DNA from: Euryodendron excelsum
Lineage: Eukaryota; Streptophyta; Magnoliopsida; Ericales; Pentaphylacaceae
Reading direction: 5' to 3'
DNA: 64,000 bases
Assembly: GCA_033060915.1 (NCBI GenBank)
Contig: CM065388.1
Location: 36,355,001 to 36,419,000 of the forward strand
A program made the translations under genes and the position numbers. Below the pieces are notes generated by a model that saw nothing but the letters and a program-made list of their open reading frames with translations, searched no databases and was not told where the DNA came from. Shown here in pieces: positions 13,497-25,264 of the stretch (position 1 is its first letter; every line of letters starts with the position of its first letter).

Positions 13497-13740
13497 TAAG
13501 AGGATCTTGTGCTCCGACTTGATATCTTCAGAAAGCTGAAAAAGCACAGAGGTTGTATTAACACAGTTAGCTTCAATGCAGATGGTGACATTCTTGTGTC
13601 GGGCTTTGATGACAGGAGTGTCATATTGTGGGATTGGGAAACTGGGCGTGTTAAACTCTCCTTTGATTCTGGTCAATGACAATGTCTTCCAAGCAAAGAT
13701 CATGCCTCACACAGAGGACCGAAGTACTGTTTCATGTGCT
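13497..13740 (+). pseudogene. Broken exon of a DCAF8-like WD40 repeat protein
   Basis: Reading from 13500 the frame gives EDLVLRLDIFRKLKKHRGC, then INTVSFNADGDILVSGFDD and VILWDWETGR, a WD40 blade with the terminal WD pair. After a loss of about two bases near 13673 it continues in another frame as NVFQAKIMPHTEDRSTVSCA. This order matches plant DCAF8/WDR42-type proteins, substrate receptors of CUL4-DDB1 ubiquitin ligases. The block is bounded by an AG acceptor-like site in a T-rich tract on the left and SCA|GTAATG, a donor-like site, on the right, so it is one exon. I could not find the neighbouring exons, so it is a gene fragment and not a working gene. Confidence 0.75.
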
Positions 13741-14439
13741 GTAATGAATTTCTTACAATGCTAATTGAGGACAGCAGGACTTAAAGCAACTCTTAACACT
13801 TGGCTTCTATCTGGTAATAGAATGTCCAAGGTGAAAAAGTGTAGAGTGATTTTAATTACCAAGTGATTTTCTATTATCCTAAAAGCATGAAAGATCAGAG
13901 GGAACTGTTTGCCCTAAGAGAACACTTGGAGATCTTATGTTTTGAAGGGGAGCAAGTTTTTTTTATTTTTTTATGACCATGGTAATCTCCACTTTCCGCG
14001 GGACTAATTTCCTAGGATGCCAAAGCATATCTAACACTCCCAGGTGCTGGGTAATCCTTTTGCCCAAGGGGGTTTGGATAATAGTCATTAACACATAATT
14101 ACCCTCTTAGCTCAAGTATCCTTCCTATTCAAGCATTCTTCAAGCCCCCTATGTTTTGCTATATAATATATATGCTGATATGCTAATGTTGAATGGTGGG
14201 ATGATGTAACTGAAGTAAGGATGATAATGGAGAGAAACAAAATTAGAAAGCAACCAGGGTATAGTTGGGCAGATTCCTCCGCATGATCATCGATGATGTT
14301 TATGTAGTGATAGGATGTTGCTATCAAACCTGCTTGAGACATTTTTCAAACCTGCTGAACATTTTGTACTCTTTATCCATGTTGGTAGAAGCTTGCAGCT
14401 AGATGCCAACTCAACTCGGGTAATAGTAGATATGAAAGC
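13741..14439. other. Intergenic DNA, nothing recognised
   Basis: I looked for the next exons of the DCAF8-like gene here and did not find them. No repeat or element is evident. Confidence 0.4.
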
Positions 14440-14995
14440 AAATTTTATGATGCGGATCGTATAGCTGACGAGTACTTGGAGACGCGGAGGCGGCAATATA
14501 CCCGGACCGGGGATCGGCAAACTTCAATTGACCGTAACTTTTGACTCGTAACTCCGTTTCGCCATTATAATATGTCGTTGAAAAGGTATTGACGAGCCGG
14601 AGCAAGGGGAAAATTATGAAATGATTTTCTGGCCTAGGAAATCGCAAAAAAATGCTTCTAAGTGTCGTTTTGGCCTGTTTTGTTTTCTTTGGGCTTTTTT
14701 TTTACTTTGGACCTTTGTTTTTTTTATTTAATCCGGTTTGTCCCGGGCCTAGGGTTTCGTGTCACATATTTATAGTCGCGTTGCGACTCTTTTCCGGCAG
14801 TTTTGAGGTTTAATAAAATTTGTGTGCGTTTTGCACTTTCCAATCATTCGGTATTTTCTACGAAAATCAACGAGTGTTTGATGCCCTAGAACCTAGCGTT
14901 CGTGGTGAATCGATAGGTTGCAGGACGACTCTGAATCCGGTATTCGTGGTGAATCAACGGATTTGAGTGTATTATTTTGATCTTCAACAGCCGCT
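14440..14995 (+). mobile_element. LTR-like promoter module (tentative)
   Basis: A stretch richer in CG than its surroundings. It holds a CpG-containing block near 14490-14580, a TATA-like ATATTTATAG near 14766, an AATAAA-like signal near 14813 and a repeated TTCGTGGTGAATC word (about 14898 and 14945), and ends in TTCAACA near 14991. The order (TATA, leader, poly(A) signal) and the TG/CA style ends suggest a solo or truncated LTR, but I could not fix the left end or a target duplication. Confidence 0.35.
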
Positions 14996-15380
14996 GCATC
15001 ATTTTACTTGCCTGCAACCATGTTGACAAAATCAAACGAATGCTTATGGTATGGGGCCCGTAGTATAAAAATAGATAGGTAATTTTCTCATGTAGTATAT
15101 AGAATCAAGTTTGTTGGGGACAGTTTAATATCTTGGGATTCATTTCAAAATATTTAGAACTTTGTTTTAAAGTTGTCACGGAATTCCCAAATCATTGCAC
15201 ATAACATGATCATGGAATGACAACATACATTTCTTTCCAAAAAAAGTTAACTCTTTCCAAAAAAAAGTTATAAAAAAAAAAAAATTATTTGCTATTGGTT
15301 GTTGAATTATTCTTATGACTTCTGATTACATCCTAGAACTTCCTAAAATTGAACTACTTCTGTCACAGCATTCTTTTTAG
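14996..15380. other. AT-rich spacer
   Basis: Holds a local A-rich duplication (near 15235-15285, AAAAAAGTTA repeated) and no coding signal. Confidence 0.4.
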
Positions 15381-17181
15381 TGTTGGCCCAAATGGCAACC
15401 CAAGAGGGAGGGGGGCTGAATTGGGTTTTTCAAAAGTTAATGGCAATTAAGATTAATTAAAATTAATCTAATCAATATAACAACGATCAATCTATATATA
15501 ATGCAATGTAATCAAAAGAGGAATGAAAAACAGAGCAATAGAAAGCACACCAAGAATTACCGAGGTTCAACCACAATTCGTGGTCTACGTCCTCGCCCCA
15601 AGATCACCTTGAAGTCTTTCTTCACTATGCAATCTCCAATTACAAAATGGATGCTGATTTACCAAGTGCTCAGCTCACTATTACACAAGAACTTTTTCCC
15701 AAGTTCTTCCAGCCACCAAGTGATTTTGTCCAAGATCCACTCAAACTTACAAGAGTTTTTCTTCAACAAGAGAACTCTCAAACTCTCACTTACAGGTGTA
15801 TAAAATGTAGAAATGAAATACAAACTCTCTATCAAGAGTGGATAGACAAATAAAAACTCACACAATGAAGACAAGAAAAATGTTCAGATTTTTCAATTTG
15901 ATCAGTCAGTGGTACTTATTTTTCTTGTGTCTCTTCTATATTATTGCAGTTGGAAACTTGTATATAAACCCCTGTATTGATTTCGTCCGTTGGAGGTTGT
16001 TGCGGCTCATTTAATGCAAGTCCAGTTCATTATAACATTAGAAAAACTAGCCGTTATCTCCCAGGTGTCGACACTTAGTTCCATGTGTCAACACATCTGG
16101 TCTGCATTTTCCAAATGTTGTCTACTGTTTTCATGTGTCGACCCTTGATCATTCTGTCTTCAAATTTTTGGCTTCTGTCTTCATGTGTTGACTCTTCATG
16201 TTCATGTGTCGACACATTGCCCAAAAATCTTGCTTCTGTCTTCGCATGATTAAGTTCAACTTCAGCACTACTATAAGATCTTCAAGGAGTCTTCTCTTTG
16301 GGGTATGATGATCAATCAAAATCTTCAATTCATCAAGGTTATTCTCTATTCAATTTGGATTGAATTCATCATTTGATAATCATCTTTTTTTGGTTTCCAC
16401 ACTATTAGAACCTTACTCTATTATTGTTGAGCTCTTTTTCTTTGTTGCCGATCTTTCTCTTTCATTGCCGAGCTCTTTCTTTCATTGCCGAGCTATTGCT
16501 TTCATTGCCGAGCTTTCTGTTTCATTGCCGAGTTCTTTCTTTCATTGCAGAGCTATTGCTTTTATTGCCGAGCTTTCTCTTTCATTGCCGAGCTCTTTTC
16601 TTTCATTGTCGAGCTTTTTCTTTCATTGGGATCACTTCAATGAGACTTCTATAAGCTTAATGAAGTCTATTCTTGAACACCTTCATTTTCTTTGAGTCTT
16701 TACATCCCAAATGTAATCTTCACTTAGATTCTTTGTAGAGATTATGCAATTGCAATGAATTCTCTTCTCAAACATCTTCAATCTCTTCCCAATCAAATCA
16801 TCTTCAACTGATCTTTGCACACTTTGATGAAGTCTTTATTTGGACACCTTCAATGTCTTTGAATTCAAGTCATCTTTATTGAGTCTATGCATACTTGATG
16901 AAATCTTCATTTGAACACATTCAATCTCTTCGAATGCAAATCATTTGTTTGAAGTTGGAATATGTGTCATTACTCAGTTTGGGACATTGCATGACCCTTG
17001 GAGTGCATTGCTTGATTTTAGCTTGTTGTGCATTCACTTTGACATATATTAAACTTAAAGTCAAACTTCTAAGTCTAAATTATAATATTTATTAATCTGC
17101 ACACTAAGTAAATGCATTAGTAAAATAACACAAGATTTAGTTATCATCAAAATAAACATAGGGATCAACCTTGAGTCTATA
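15381..17181 (-). mobile_element. 3' LTR of a second, truncated minus-strand Copia element
   Basis: An 1801-bp relative of the LTR at 673-2349, opening TGTTGGCCC on the plus strand and closing near TTGAGTCTATA. A polypurine tract of the minus strand lies directly at its right edge, so in element terms this is the 3' LTR, with the body to the right. The gag-pol body and the other LTR are missing, so the element is truncated. Most of the extra length over the first copy comes from an expanded 20-bp minisatellite. Open frames at 15501-15853 and 16360-16695 lie within the LTR and are not genes. Confidence 0.8.
16422..16630. repeat. 20-bp minisatellite inside the LTR, about 10 units
   Basis: Units such as TTCATTGCCGAGCTCTTTCT follow one another every 20 bases. 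The first LTR copy has only about three units at the same place (about 1712-1775), so the array grew in this copy or shrank in the other. Confidence 0.9.
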
Positions 17182-17204
17182 ATCTCCTCCTTTTTGATGA
17201 TGAC
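17182..17204 (-). other. Polypurine tract next to the LTR
   Basis: The minus strand reads CATCAAAAAGGAGGAGAT and then the LTR start. A purine run next to an LTR is where plus-strand DNA synthesis is primed, so this fixes the element's direction. Confidence 0.75.
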
Positions 17205-18100
17205 AAAATCTTTGCTAATTAAATTGATGTAGGATTAAATGAAATGAACAAAGTTGGATTGCATACCAGTAGAGAACTCCCCCTTTGTTTCATAATTAAG
17301 CAACTGATGCTTAAGAGACAAAAGACTTTTCAAAAACACATTTCAAGGAGTTTTTATTAGTTAATTCAAAACAAATTAAGGAAAATGATTCATGTTGCTG
17401 CCCCTGAGAACATACTCTATATTTATCAATTGTCACTTATTTCATTTCCATTCAATGTCATATGCAATTAAATAATTGATTAATTAATCAATGCCAATTC
17501 ATCAAACAATTCATTTGTCATTTTACTTTAATCAATTATTTTTCAATTCTAATTCTTGTGCAATTCTTCTCCAACAAGCACTCATTGTTTACTTATTCTT
17601 ATTTAATTATTTTCCTCATTTTTGTCAATTCATCAAAAAGTGAGAAAGAAAATGAAAATTATAGACAGGTACAATAGCAAAAAATATTATAATAAAAAAA
17701 ATTGTATAATCAGAAAAGCAAATAAATAAGTAACTAATCAAATCATCAATTGTCTACCAGAACAAAATCATATTTCATTCATTCAAAATAGTATTACAAA
17801 ATTTGAGTGAAAGGAATTCTGCAGATTTGATGTTTGGAATCTTCATGGATATCGGTGATGTAACTTTTGTCATCATTTCATGTTTTTTTGCCTACGCTAG
17901 GTGACCAAGTCAAGCATCTAATGGCTTTAGTGATTCTTGCCAAGTTACTGGCAATCGAGTCGTTCACTATTTAGAAGAAGATAATAATGCTGAATTACAA
18001 AATTCCTTGATTATATGAAGTTGTCATTCTGGTCGTTGGGACTGCCCAAATTTAGAAGAAGTAAGTTATACTAACAGATGAGTTAAAAGAATTTTGCTAT
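17205..18100 (-). mobile_element. Decayed retroelement interior upstream of the polypurine tract
   Basis: By position this should be the 3' non-coding interior of the element ending at 15381. I see no reading frame. A second purine-rich word (CTCCCCCTTTG on the plus strand, near 17277) fits such a region. The far edge cannot be placed. Confidence 0.35.
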
Positions 18101-19260
18101 TGGAATTTCATTGTGTAATTTACCAATGCAATGGTGTATATAGATCAAATAATTATTTTATTTGGGTGGGATTCTGCTTCGTTTTAATTATTTATAACAT
18201 TTCTATCATGAATTTGAACAAACCTTACTACACGCCTAGTTAATATCTAAAAACACATTTTTAAGAGTATTTACGACTTATTCTTTTGCATATTGTTATG
18301 CCAAATCTCCATTCTTCCTAGATTTTTAATCAGTATATTTGATTTTTTCCTTAACTTCTAATGAAATAAATAGGAAATATAGTTTGAGAACCTATCAAAA
18401 ACGTTTTTGAATTTTATATAGTAACCTGCTTCACTAACAAAAGCAATCTCCATTATTGGTAAGGTTTAATAATAAATCTCCAATTCAAGTAAACTTTATT
18501 TTTTTTTTAAATATTTTTTTTTGTTTGCTTTTTGCATATATATCTATTTAACTGATTCATATGGTAGATGATAGAGATGGGAGAGATAGTTGAGATGAAG
18601 TAGACGTATCTCTTAAAAGTTTGAATTTACTATTAATGTGTAGTAAGTTAGTACAATATATATATATATATATATATATATTTACTTGAACTTTTTAGAT
18701 ATACGATAAAATTGTGCTACAAGTTTTTTTAAATTTTATTTACATATTTATACATCTACTTAAACTTTTTAGAGATATACTAATTAACTTATCCTCTTCA
18801 CCAATTTTATAGATATTACTAATGTATTCTTTCAGTATATATATATATATATATAATAGAGTAGATTGAATAAATGAATAAAAGCATTACCCATCAGTAT
18901 ATTCACACAGACTCTACATGACTGCCTTGCACAACTATTGCTGAAGTGCAACTTGAATGCTATGGAAACAGTATTTAGCAAACATATCTGTTATTGGAGA
19001 GCCAATTGACATTTCCAATATTAATTAATATTGTTAGCAAACATTTATCAACAACTTCAACAACTTCTAGGACCTTAAACATAAATTGCTAAATCTTGTT
19101 TGAACTCTATAAAACTTTGTATATTCAGCCAATGGTAATACCACCAATTTTAGATATTCCTTAATTATTATTTTTAGTATCTTATCTATTCTTTTTAGTG
19201 TCTTATTATCTATATATATATATATATATATATATCTATTTTACCTATCTTACAAAATTA
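18101..19260. other. Very AT-rich intergenic DNA with (TA)n tracts
   Basis: Repeated TA dinucleotide runs (near 18657, 18836 and 19208) flanked by TAGAGTRGATTGAATAAATGAATAAA words. No gene signal. Confidence 0.5.
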
Positions 19261-19261
19261 A

Positions 19262-19592
19262 TAGAGTGGATTGAATAAATGAATAAATTTAATATTTATC
19301 TAACCAATTGCCCTCGTGATGTGGCATTTTAAAAATATCTGAGCATTTAAAGCGCCGTGCCACGTAAGAGAAGTAAAATATAAGGACTATCACAACTTAT
19401 ATATATATATATATATGATTCAATCATAATATAATGTCTAAGAATTTATAGATTAGGGGATTTATTCAATAGTTATCTAACCAATTGCCCTTATAATATG
19501 ACATTTTAAAAGTATCTAAGCATATAGAGCACCAGATGGTAGACAGAGAAAATACAAGGGTGAACACAACTTTTATATATATATATATGATT
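19262..19592 (+). repeat. Two-copy tandem duplication, about 160 bp
   Basis: Both copies hold TATCTAACCAATTGCCCT, a GCATTTTAAAA/ACATTTTAAAA word, TATCTRAGCAT and a closing CACAACTT plus (TA)n run. They start near 19290 and 19450 and differ by scattered changes, so the duplication is old. Confidence 0.7.
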
Positions 19593-21020
19593 TGAAAAAA
19601 ATATAGATCATATTTTTTAAATATCTAATTATTAAAAAAAAATTGTTCTAGAAGTACCTTAATTTTAATGATGTAAGTTATATAAAACTACTCCTAGCGT
19701 ATCATATTTTAAAATATGTGACGTACCACTTTTCGATTCCATGTACCTGAACGATTTGGATTCCAAGTAACATAGCTTAGGACCCATCTTTTGGTGAAGT
19801 ATAAGGAAAAAACTTCAAGGGAAAAATTTTTTAAGTGTGCCTCTTGTAAAGCATATGCTTTATTTGCCTAAGCTACACCAAGGCATAAGCAGGCGTGTTT
19901 TTTTGGACATAGTGGGTGGGGTGTACACCTTAAAGGATTAAGGCTTTACTGTTCCTAAGGTTCCTTTGACTCACTTCCGGTATCTTTGTCACTTCAAGCT
20001 CTCTCTTTATTTCGTGTGTAAAGTTTCAGTTTCTGTTCCTTTTTCAGTTTTGTAGCATCCACCTCTTCTCCTCTTTTATTTCTTGTTCTTTTTTCTTCCT
20101 TTTTGTTAGTTTCCCTTTTTCCTTGCATCAACACCTCTTCCCCTTATGTTTGTATATAGCTTTTTTTTATTTAATCTTTTTCTTTATTTTCCCTCTTTCC
20201 CCTCCTCTTGTGTAGCTTCTGAATTGTGTGAGCTTCCTTGAATGTAAATAAATTTGAAAAAGGATATCACAAGAGGGATTTTGCCCAGAAGTGTATGATG
20301 CTAGATGAATCCATTTTAGTTGCAAATTTTGCAATTGGTGTTGCACTAGGGTTGAATGTATATTCATACGCCACTTAACCAACACACATAGATTGCATGC
20401 TTGCCCTAATACTCCATAGCATGTGGCATTAAAATGTAGAAATGCTCTGTGCAACGTTCAAGGAAATGAAGAGTAAAAGAAATGAATTGCTTCAAGATAT
20501 TGAATAGCTGCTAAAGGGGCAAGTGAGTTATTCTTCTTGAATGCCTAAGAACAACAGCAGTGGGGGTATTAGTGTCAACATTGGATGCTTTTTTTTTTAA
20601 TTTTTTATTTTCAACAGGATTTCCATTTAATTCAATTCTTGACCTATATTTGAGTGTATGTGGGATGGATATGCAAGATAAGAATTTAAGTTTGTCCCAT
20701 CCTTTGTGTATGAGATGAGAACTAGTATTCTCTAAAAGAGGTTAAAAAACATTATTACATGTTTGATAAATGCAATGAAGCTTAGAAAACTTGTAGATGC
20801 GCAATAATGTTCGATAGTTGGATGGATAGAAAAATTAAGCTTCTCATAAATATTCTTTTGATAGTCCCACAAATTAGTTGATGAATCTATTATAATTGGT
20901 GGATAGATTTATTTATATAGTTGTGCTGATAGAAGAAATTGGGGAGGAAAATTTTCTCCAGGTTAGAGTATGGCAAGCTTCGTGCTGACACCCATAAATA
21001 ACTTTTAATTACTTGCCTAG
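19593..21020. other. Intergenic DNA, nothing recognised
   Basis: Pyrimidine-rich plus strand near 19980-20210. The open frame on the minus strand at 20167-20454 shows no family motif. Confidence 0.4.
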
Positions 21021-21209
21021 CTATTTCAAGTGTTTTTTTTTGTGTGTGTGTGTGTGAAGTTTCAACTCCTCAATATCCTCTAGCATGAGATCACCATAGC
21101 GCATGGCAGATGGAGTGTAATACAGTCTCTGTATTTCTTTCATAAGCCTATTTAGAGCAACATTTTCTGCCCTAGTTTCTTCCATCCCACTGTCAAGGTA
21201 ATTAAACAT
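21021..21209 (-). pseudogene. Coding-like fragment, unrecognised
   Basis: A minus-strand frame of 62 codons including MEETRAENVALNRLMKEIQ and TPSAMRYGDLMLEDIEELKL before a CA-repeat tail. The mixed helical, acidic composition looks like a real exon more than a chance frame. The homologous protein is not known to me. It could be a gene fragment carried by an element. Confidence 0.3.
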
Positions 21210-21449
21210 CTATTACCATTTTTCAATTGTATCAATAGATCATGGGCTACTAGGTCTTTCAAAAATTCCTTTCTTTGTTTTTCTAGTTGGAATTTAGTGT
21301 TAGTTGTACTTGTTGGGATTCAAACTGGCGAAATTAGATATTGCACTCGTAATTACTGGTAGTTGAGGTGGTTGATTTTTACTACCCCAACTATCAACTT
21401 TTTCATGTTCTTGAGATTTTATCTCTTGAAGCAATTCACTTTGTTCAGC

Positions 21450-21655
21450 CTTTATTCATGGCATTGGATCAATTACATTCCAATGCTGCCATCTCCATGG
21501 CCGGCTCAGAGGTATCTGAGAATGAGCTGCCAGCTGCAGTTAATTCCTCTGCTGTGCTGAGTCTTCCGACTAAGCGGTGCTTCAATTTTGAAACTCAAAA
21601 TATTCATATTTGTCACCTTGATCTCCTTTTAAATACTTCTAGGAAAAATCTTTAG
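21450..21655 (+). pseudogene. Coding-like fragment, unrecognised
   Basis: Frame including ALDQLHSNAAISMAGSEVSE and NSSAVLSLPTKRCFNFE. Codon use looks more gene-like than the surrounding DNA. No family recognised; chance remains possible. Confidence 0.25.
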
Positions 21656-23053
21656 AAATGTCCAAGGATACTCGGACACGAGATTTCATATTTCTCAAAC
21701 TACGACTATTATTTTTCAAAAGTAAAAAGGTATTCACAAATTAAAATATAGTATTTCACGTATAACGAAAACACAATTATTTATACATACTTAATAGATG
21801 TATGTCCAACTAACCATATCGAACACATCCCATACCGTTAACTAAGTTTTGAGTGTATTTTAAAATTTTAGAAAAGTCCATGTAACATAGGTGAAAGAAG
21901 GCTGCAAAGCCACTGACTGTCCTTTGAGGTGTATGCCTCACTAACTTAGGCGTGGCTGATGCAATTTTTTTGTGCCTAGGAGCTTTTTCCGCACACTTGA
22001 CCTCAATGAGCGCCTAAGCCATTTGTTTTAATGTATTGAAAGAGAGAGAGGCTCAAAAACACGAATTCACATTCAAAAAATGTTTATTACAGTGGAAGTG
22101 CCATACTCAAGATTAAGAACTCAAGTGTCGGGAATCTATAGTTGGTATATGATGTGGCCTTAACTTTTTGTTATCAATTTTTCTAAGTATTTCATTAATT
22201 GATTATCTATTTACTTATTGTTTTTGCCCAACAATGAAAGTATGCTGAACTCATTTGGTATTTGGACTGAGTTTTGAAGAAAACCTCTCTCAAGTGAGGT
22301 CTTGTGATACTTACCTTGTACTTGGTCCAACAAGTTGTTGGTGATACTTCGTATTTGGTAAAGATTTTGTAAGTGTGTAAATATCGTGATTCTATTGGAA
22401 AGTGGACCAGCAAATCTCTCTTATGAAGCACACTCGTTGATAAAGGATTTGGGAATTGAGTCAATTTGATAATTCCAAATGAATGTCTATATTGATGAAA
22501 GATATTATTCATGAGATTCTTCTCAAATTTAAGCCCCTATTAAATTTTTTTGTGGTGTTTGGAAAATCAAGGTGGTGACAAATCCAAATGTTTAGTCAGT
22601 AGTAGTACTAGTCTATGCTGTTTCCATTTTGTAAAATCCACTTTGCTTTATCCTGAACTATAATTTAGTTACCATTAGTGGAAAGTAATTATGATTTGGC
22701 CCTATATTTGGCATTAGCTTAGCAAGTTCGTGTCAACCCGTATAAAATTCTAAAACAAAAATAACTCTCTAAATATTAAAGAAATAATGCAAATAATCTG
22801 ACTCTAATACAATATAAAATTGGGAAAGGAAGAGCGTAAAATCTAATAGTAAGAAGTAAGGATATTTTTTATGATTAAATTTAATATAATTATTTAAATA
22901 TTTTATAATATAATCGGAGGGGTGGGGTGGCTTAAACCCTACCTCGTCCCGCATCGGGTTTTGTTTTCTTCCCCATACCCAAAATCCTTCCTATTAGGGG
23001 CAAGGTGAATTGGAGTTCGGGTTTTTTCAGATCTAATTGCCATCCCTAAGCTA
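21656..23053. other. Intergenic DNA, nothing recognised
   Basis: AT-rich, no coding signal or clear repeat. The minus-strand frame at 22207-22512 has no recognisable motif. Confidence 0.4.
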
Positions 23054-24014
23054 TGTTGAAAATATTTTCAAAATATATAATATATATAGTAGTTTTAGGG
23101 TTTTCCAAAATGGTTTTGACTAGTTTTGAAGAAAGTCTTTATTGTCTTATTAAATGAATCTCACATTGAAAAGTGAAAATTTTGGTAAGACATTTATAAA
23201 TGCCATCAACTTTCTATGTATTGCTTTAGAGCAATGATTGGGTGTAGCATTTAAGTGTGAGCATGTGTGCCAAGCCACATGTGCGCCACACGCACGTCTT
23301 GCGTGTAAGTGGTGTGGCACAATGTGGAGCTTTAATGGCGCACTTGGCACTTGGACACGTGGCACGTGCGCGTGTAGCATGTGATCAAGACCATTAATTT
23401 TTGTCAATCATGATAATCAACGATCGGATGGCGAATACATAAGTAAAAAGAATCGTATGGTGAGAATCACACCTGATCATAAAGGTGTGATGAATGATCT
23501 GATCAAACAATGAATAGGTGCGATCTATACTGTTAGATTAGAAAAGGGCGATCTAACGGTTGTGTTTAAACCTGCCTGCAAGTGACTGTTAGAAACCAAT
23601 CTTTGGTCCAAAAGTCACCAAAATGTCTATAAAAACATGGTAGATTCACAGACAAGATATATATTGTTTCTTGCAACTTCCCTCTATATTAAAAGGCATT
23701 ATAGTTCTTCATTCTTTCTAGTTTTTATTGTTCATCATCTCTGAAGTCTGTTTTTACATAAATAGATATTTAAATTCTTGGCAAACTTGATTATCAGAGG
23801 GTATTCGGGTCTGATTTCGTATGTGCAACACGTAGTCAGAATTACAGATTTTCTTGGCTCAATTGTATCCTGGAAGCGATTCGCCATTAACTCGGTACAC
23901 ACCAGATTTTGAGAATTGGTGGGGGCGAATATCGTCTTAAGGAAATCGCTATTAATCATGCCTTAGATGCGATTATTCATCTTCTTCTTTCTTTTACAGA
24001 TTTCTGCACTAACA
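23054..24014 (+). mobile_element. Probable solo LTR (961 bp)
   Basis: Opens TGTTGAAAAT and closes CTAACA. The flanking five bases are AGCTA (23049-23053) and AACTA (24015-24019), a target duplication with one change. A TATA-like TCTATAAAAACATGG lies near 23625, with transcript-like sequence after it. Two CACGTG G-boxes and many ACGT words lie upstream at about 23270-23370, as in an LTR promoter. No element interior adjoins either side, so it looks like a solo LTR left by recombination. Copia is more likely than Gypsy from length and ends. Confidence 0.6.
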
Positions 24015-24249
24015 AACTATACCATGCTTGCTAATATTTTATAAAGGTGTCTGAGTGCTCATCTTTGACATTTCTTGGTTCTGATTATATAATTCTTGTT
24101 AGAGTAGGTTACTGTGTTGCTTTTTAGCTTTTCACACTAAAAGTGCTTATGCAATGTGTAATGATTTGTATAGGGATGTAATTTGGTCCACGGTCCAAAA
24201 TCGAAACCCCTAGTCCCAATCCCAGGCCTAGGCCCAGTCCTAAGGGGTA

Positions 24250-24445
24250 TTATGCTTGGGCTTTGACCATACTGGGCAGGTAGGCCCTAAGGAAGCACGA
24301 TAAAGGTGTCATATCCATGTTGGCTACACAAACTTCTCAAAAATATTGAGCTTGGGCTTCGACCATACTGGGCAGGTCGGCCTCAGGAAGCACAACACTT
24401 CTAAAAGAGTGTCGTGTCCATGTCGGCTACACATACTTTCTCGAA
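24250..24445 (+). repeat. Two-copy tandem duplication, about 99 bp
   Basis: The words CTTGGGCTT, GACCATACTGGGCAGGT, AGGAAGCAC, GTGTC and GGCTACACA recur in order starting near 24255 and 24354. The copies differ by point changes and small gaps. Confidence 0.8.
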
Positions 24446-25264
24446 CATGCCAATTGGTGTGTCATGAGTGTTATTTATTTATTTTTCAATGGTCATGCCG
24501 CAACACATCCATCACTAAAATACACATGAGACGTTTAAATTATAACCATGCTTTCATCATGTTTTATATTAAATGATGATTAAATTATGGATTAATGTAT
24601 TTTTCATGTTGAATTATTATTATTATTATTTTTATATTTTTTTGTTAATTTATAGGTGTAGCATTCATATAAATAGTTCATAAAATTACCGTGTTTCATG
24701 TTTGTACTCGTGTCCGTACCTATATCAGTACCTGAAATCTATGAATTCATACTTTTGCTTTGACAAACAATAAATAAACAAATGAATGAAGTATATGGTT
24801 AAAACTCTTAAATTGAGTATGCATCTGATTGGTAGACCTTTGAAATTTATTGGTCTTTGCAAACTACTCAGGTAGAGTTGGAAAGGATGAGAGGTCGCGC
24901 ACATACACAATAAGCTGATGAACATGCTAGCAACTGTGAGGCACATGGCTGAAAAGAAGCAGGCAGCAGCCAAGGCGAAGAGAAATTGGCAAGCTGCTAA
25001 GACACAACAGCAAGTAGAGTGTATATCCGCAAAACTGGCCGCATACCATCTTCATTTTCTTTTTGTAGTTGGTGTTGTTGAAACTCTAATTACTTGGTGA
25101 GCGTCATGGGCCAACATTTTGTGAGCTTGACAGTCATAAATGAAGCTCGTGCGGCACTTGTCAAGTCCGTCTGACAAGTCAGTCAAACCCAGATCATCTC
25201 ATTTAAAAGCTAGAATCGAGCATTAATGACCAACCATCAAGCAACCTCCCTCGAGAATGGTAGA
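24446..25264. other. Intergenic DNA with one exon-like stretch
   Basis: At about 24890-25040 a plus-strand frame reads MNMLATVRHMAEKKQAAAKA followed by a Lys/Gln-rich helical run. It may be a coiled-coil exon fragment, but I do not recognise it. The rest shows nothing. Confidence 0.3.

Noticed and set aside
16360..16695. 111-codon open frame with a repeated FHCRA motif
   Set aside because: The repeat is the 20-bp LTR minisatellite read as protein; no family and no codon constraint.
20167..20454. 95-codon minus-strand frame
   Set aside because: No motif, ends in low-complexity Lys-rich sequence, no splice or promoter context.
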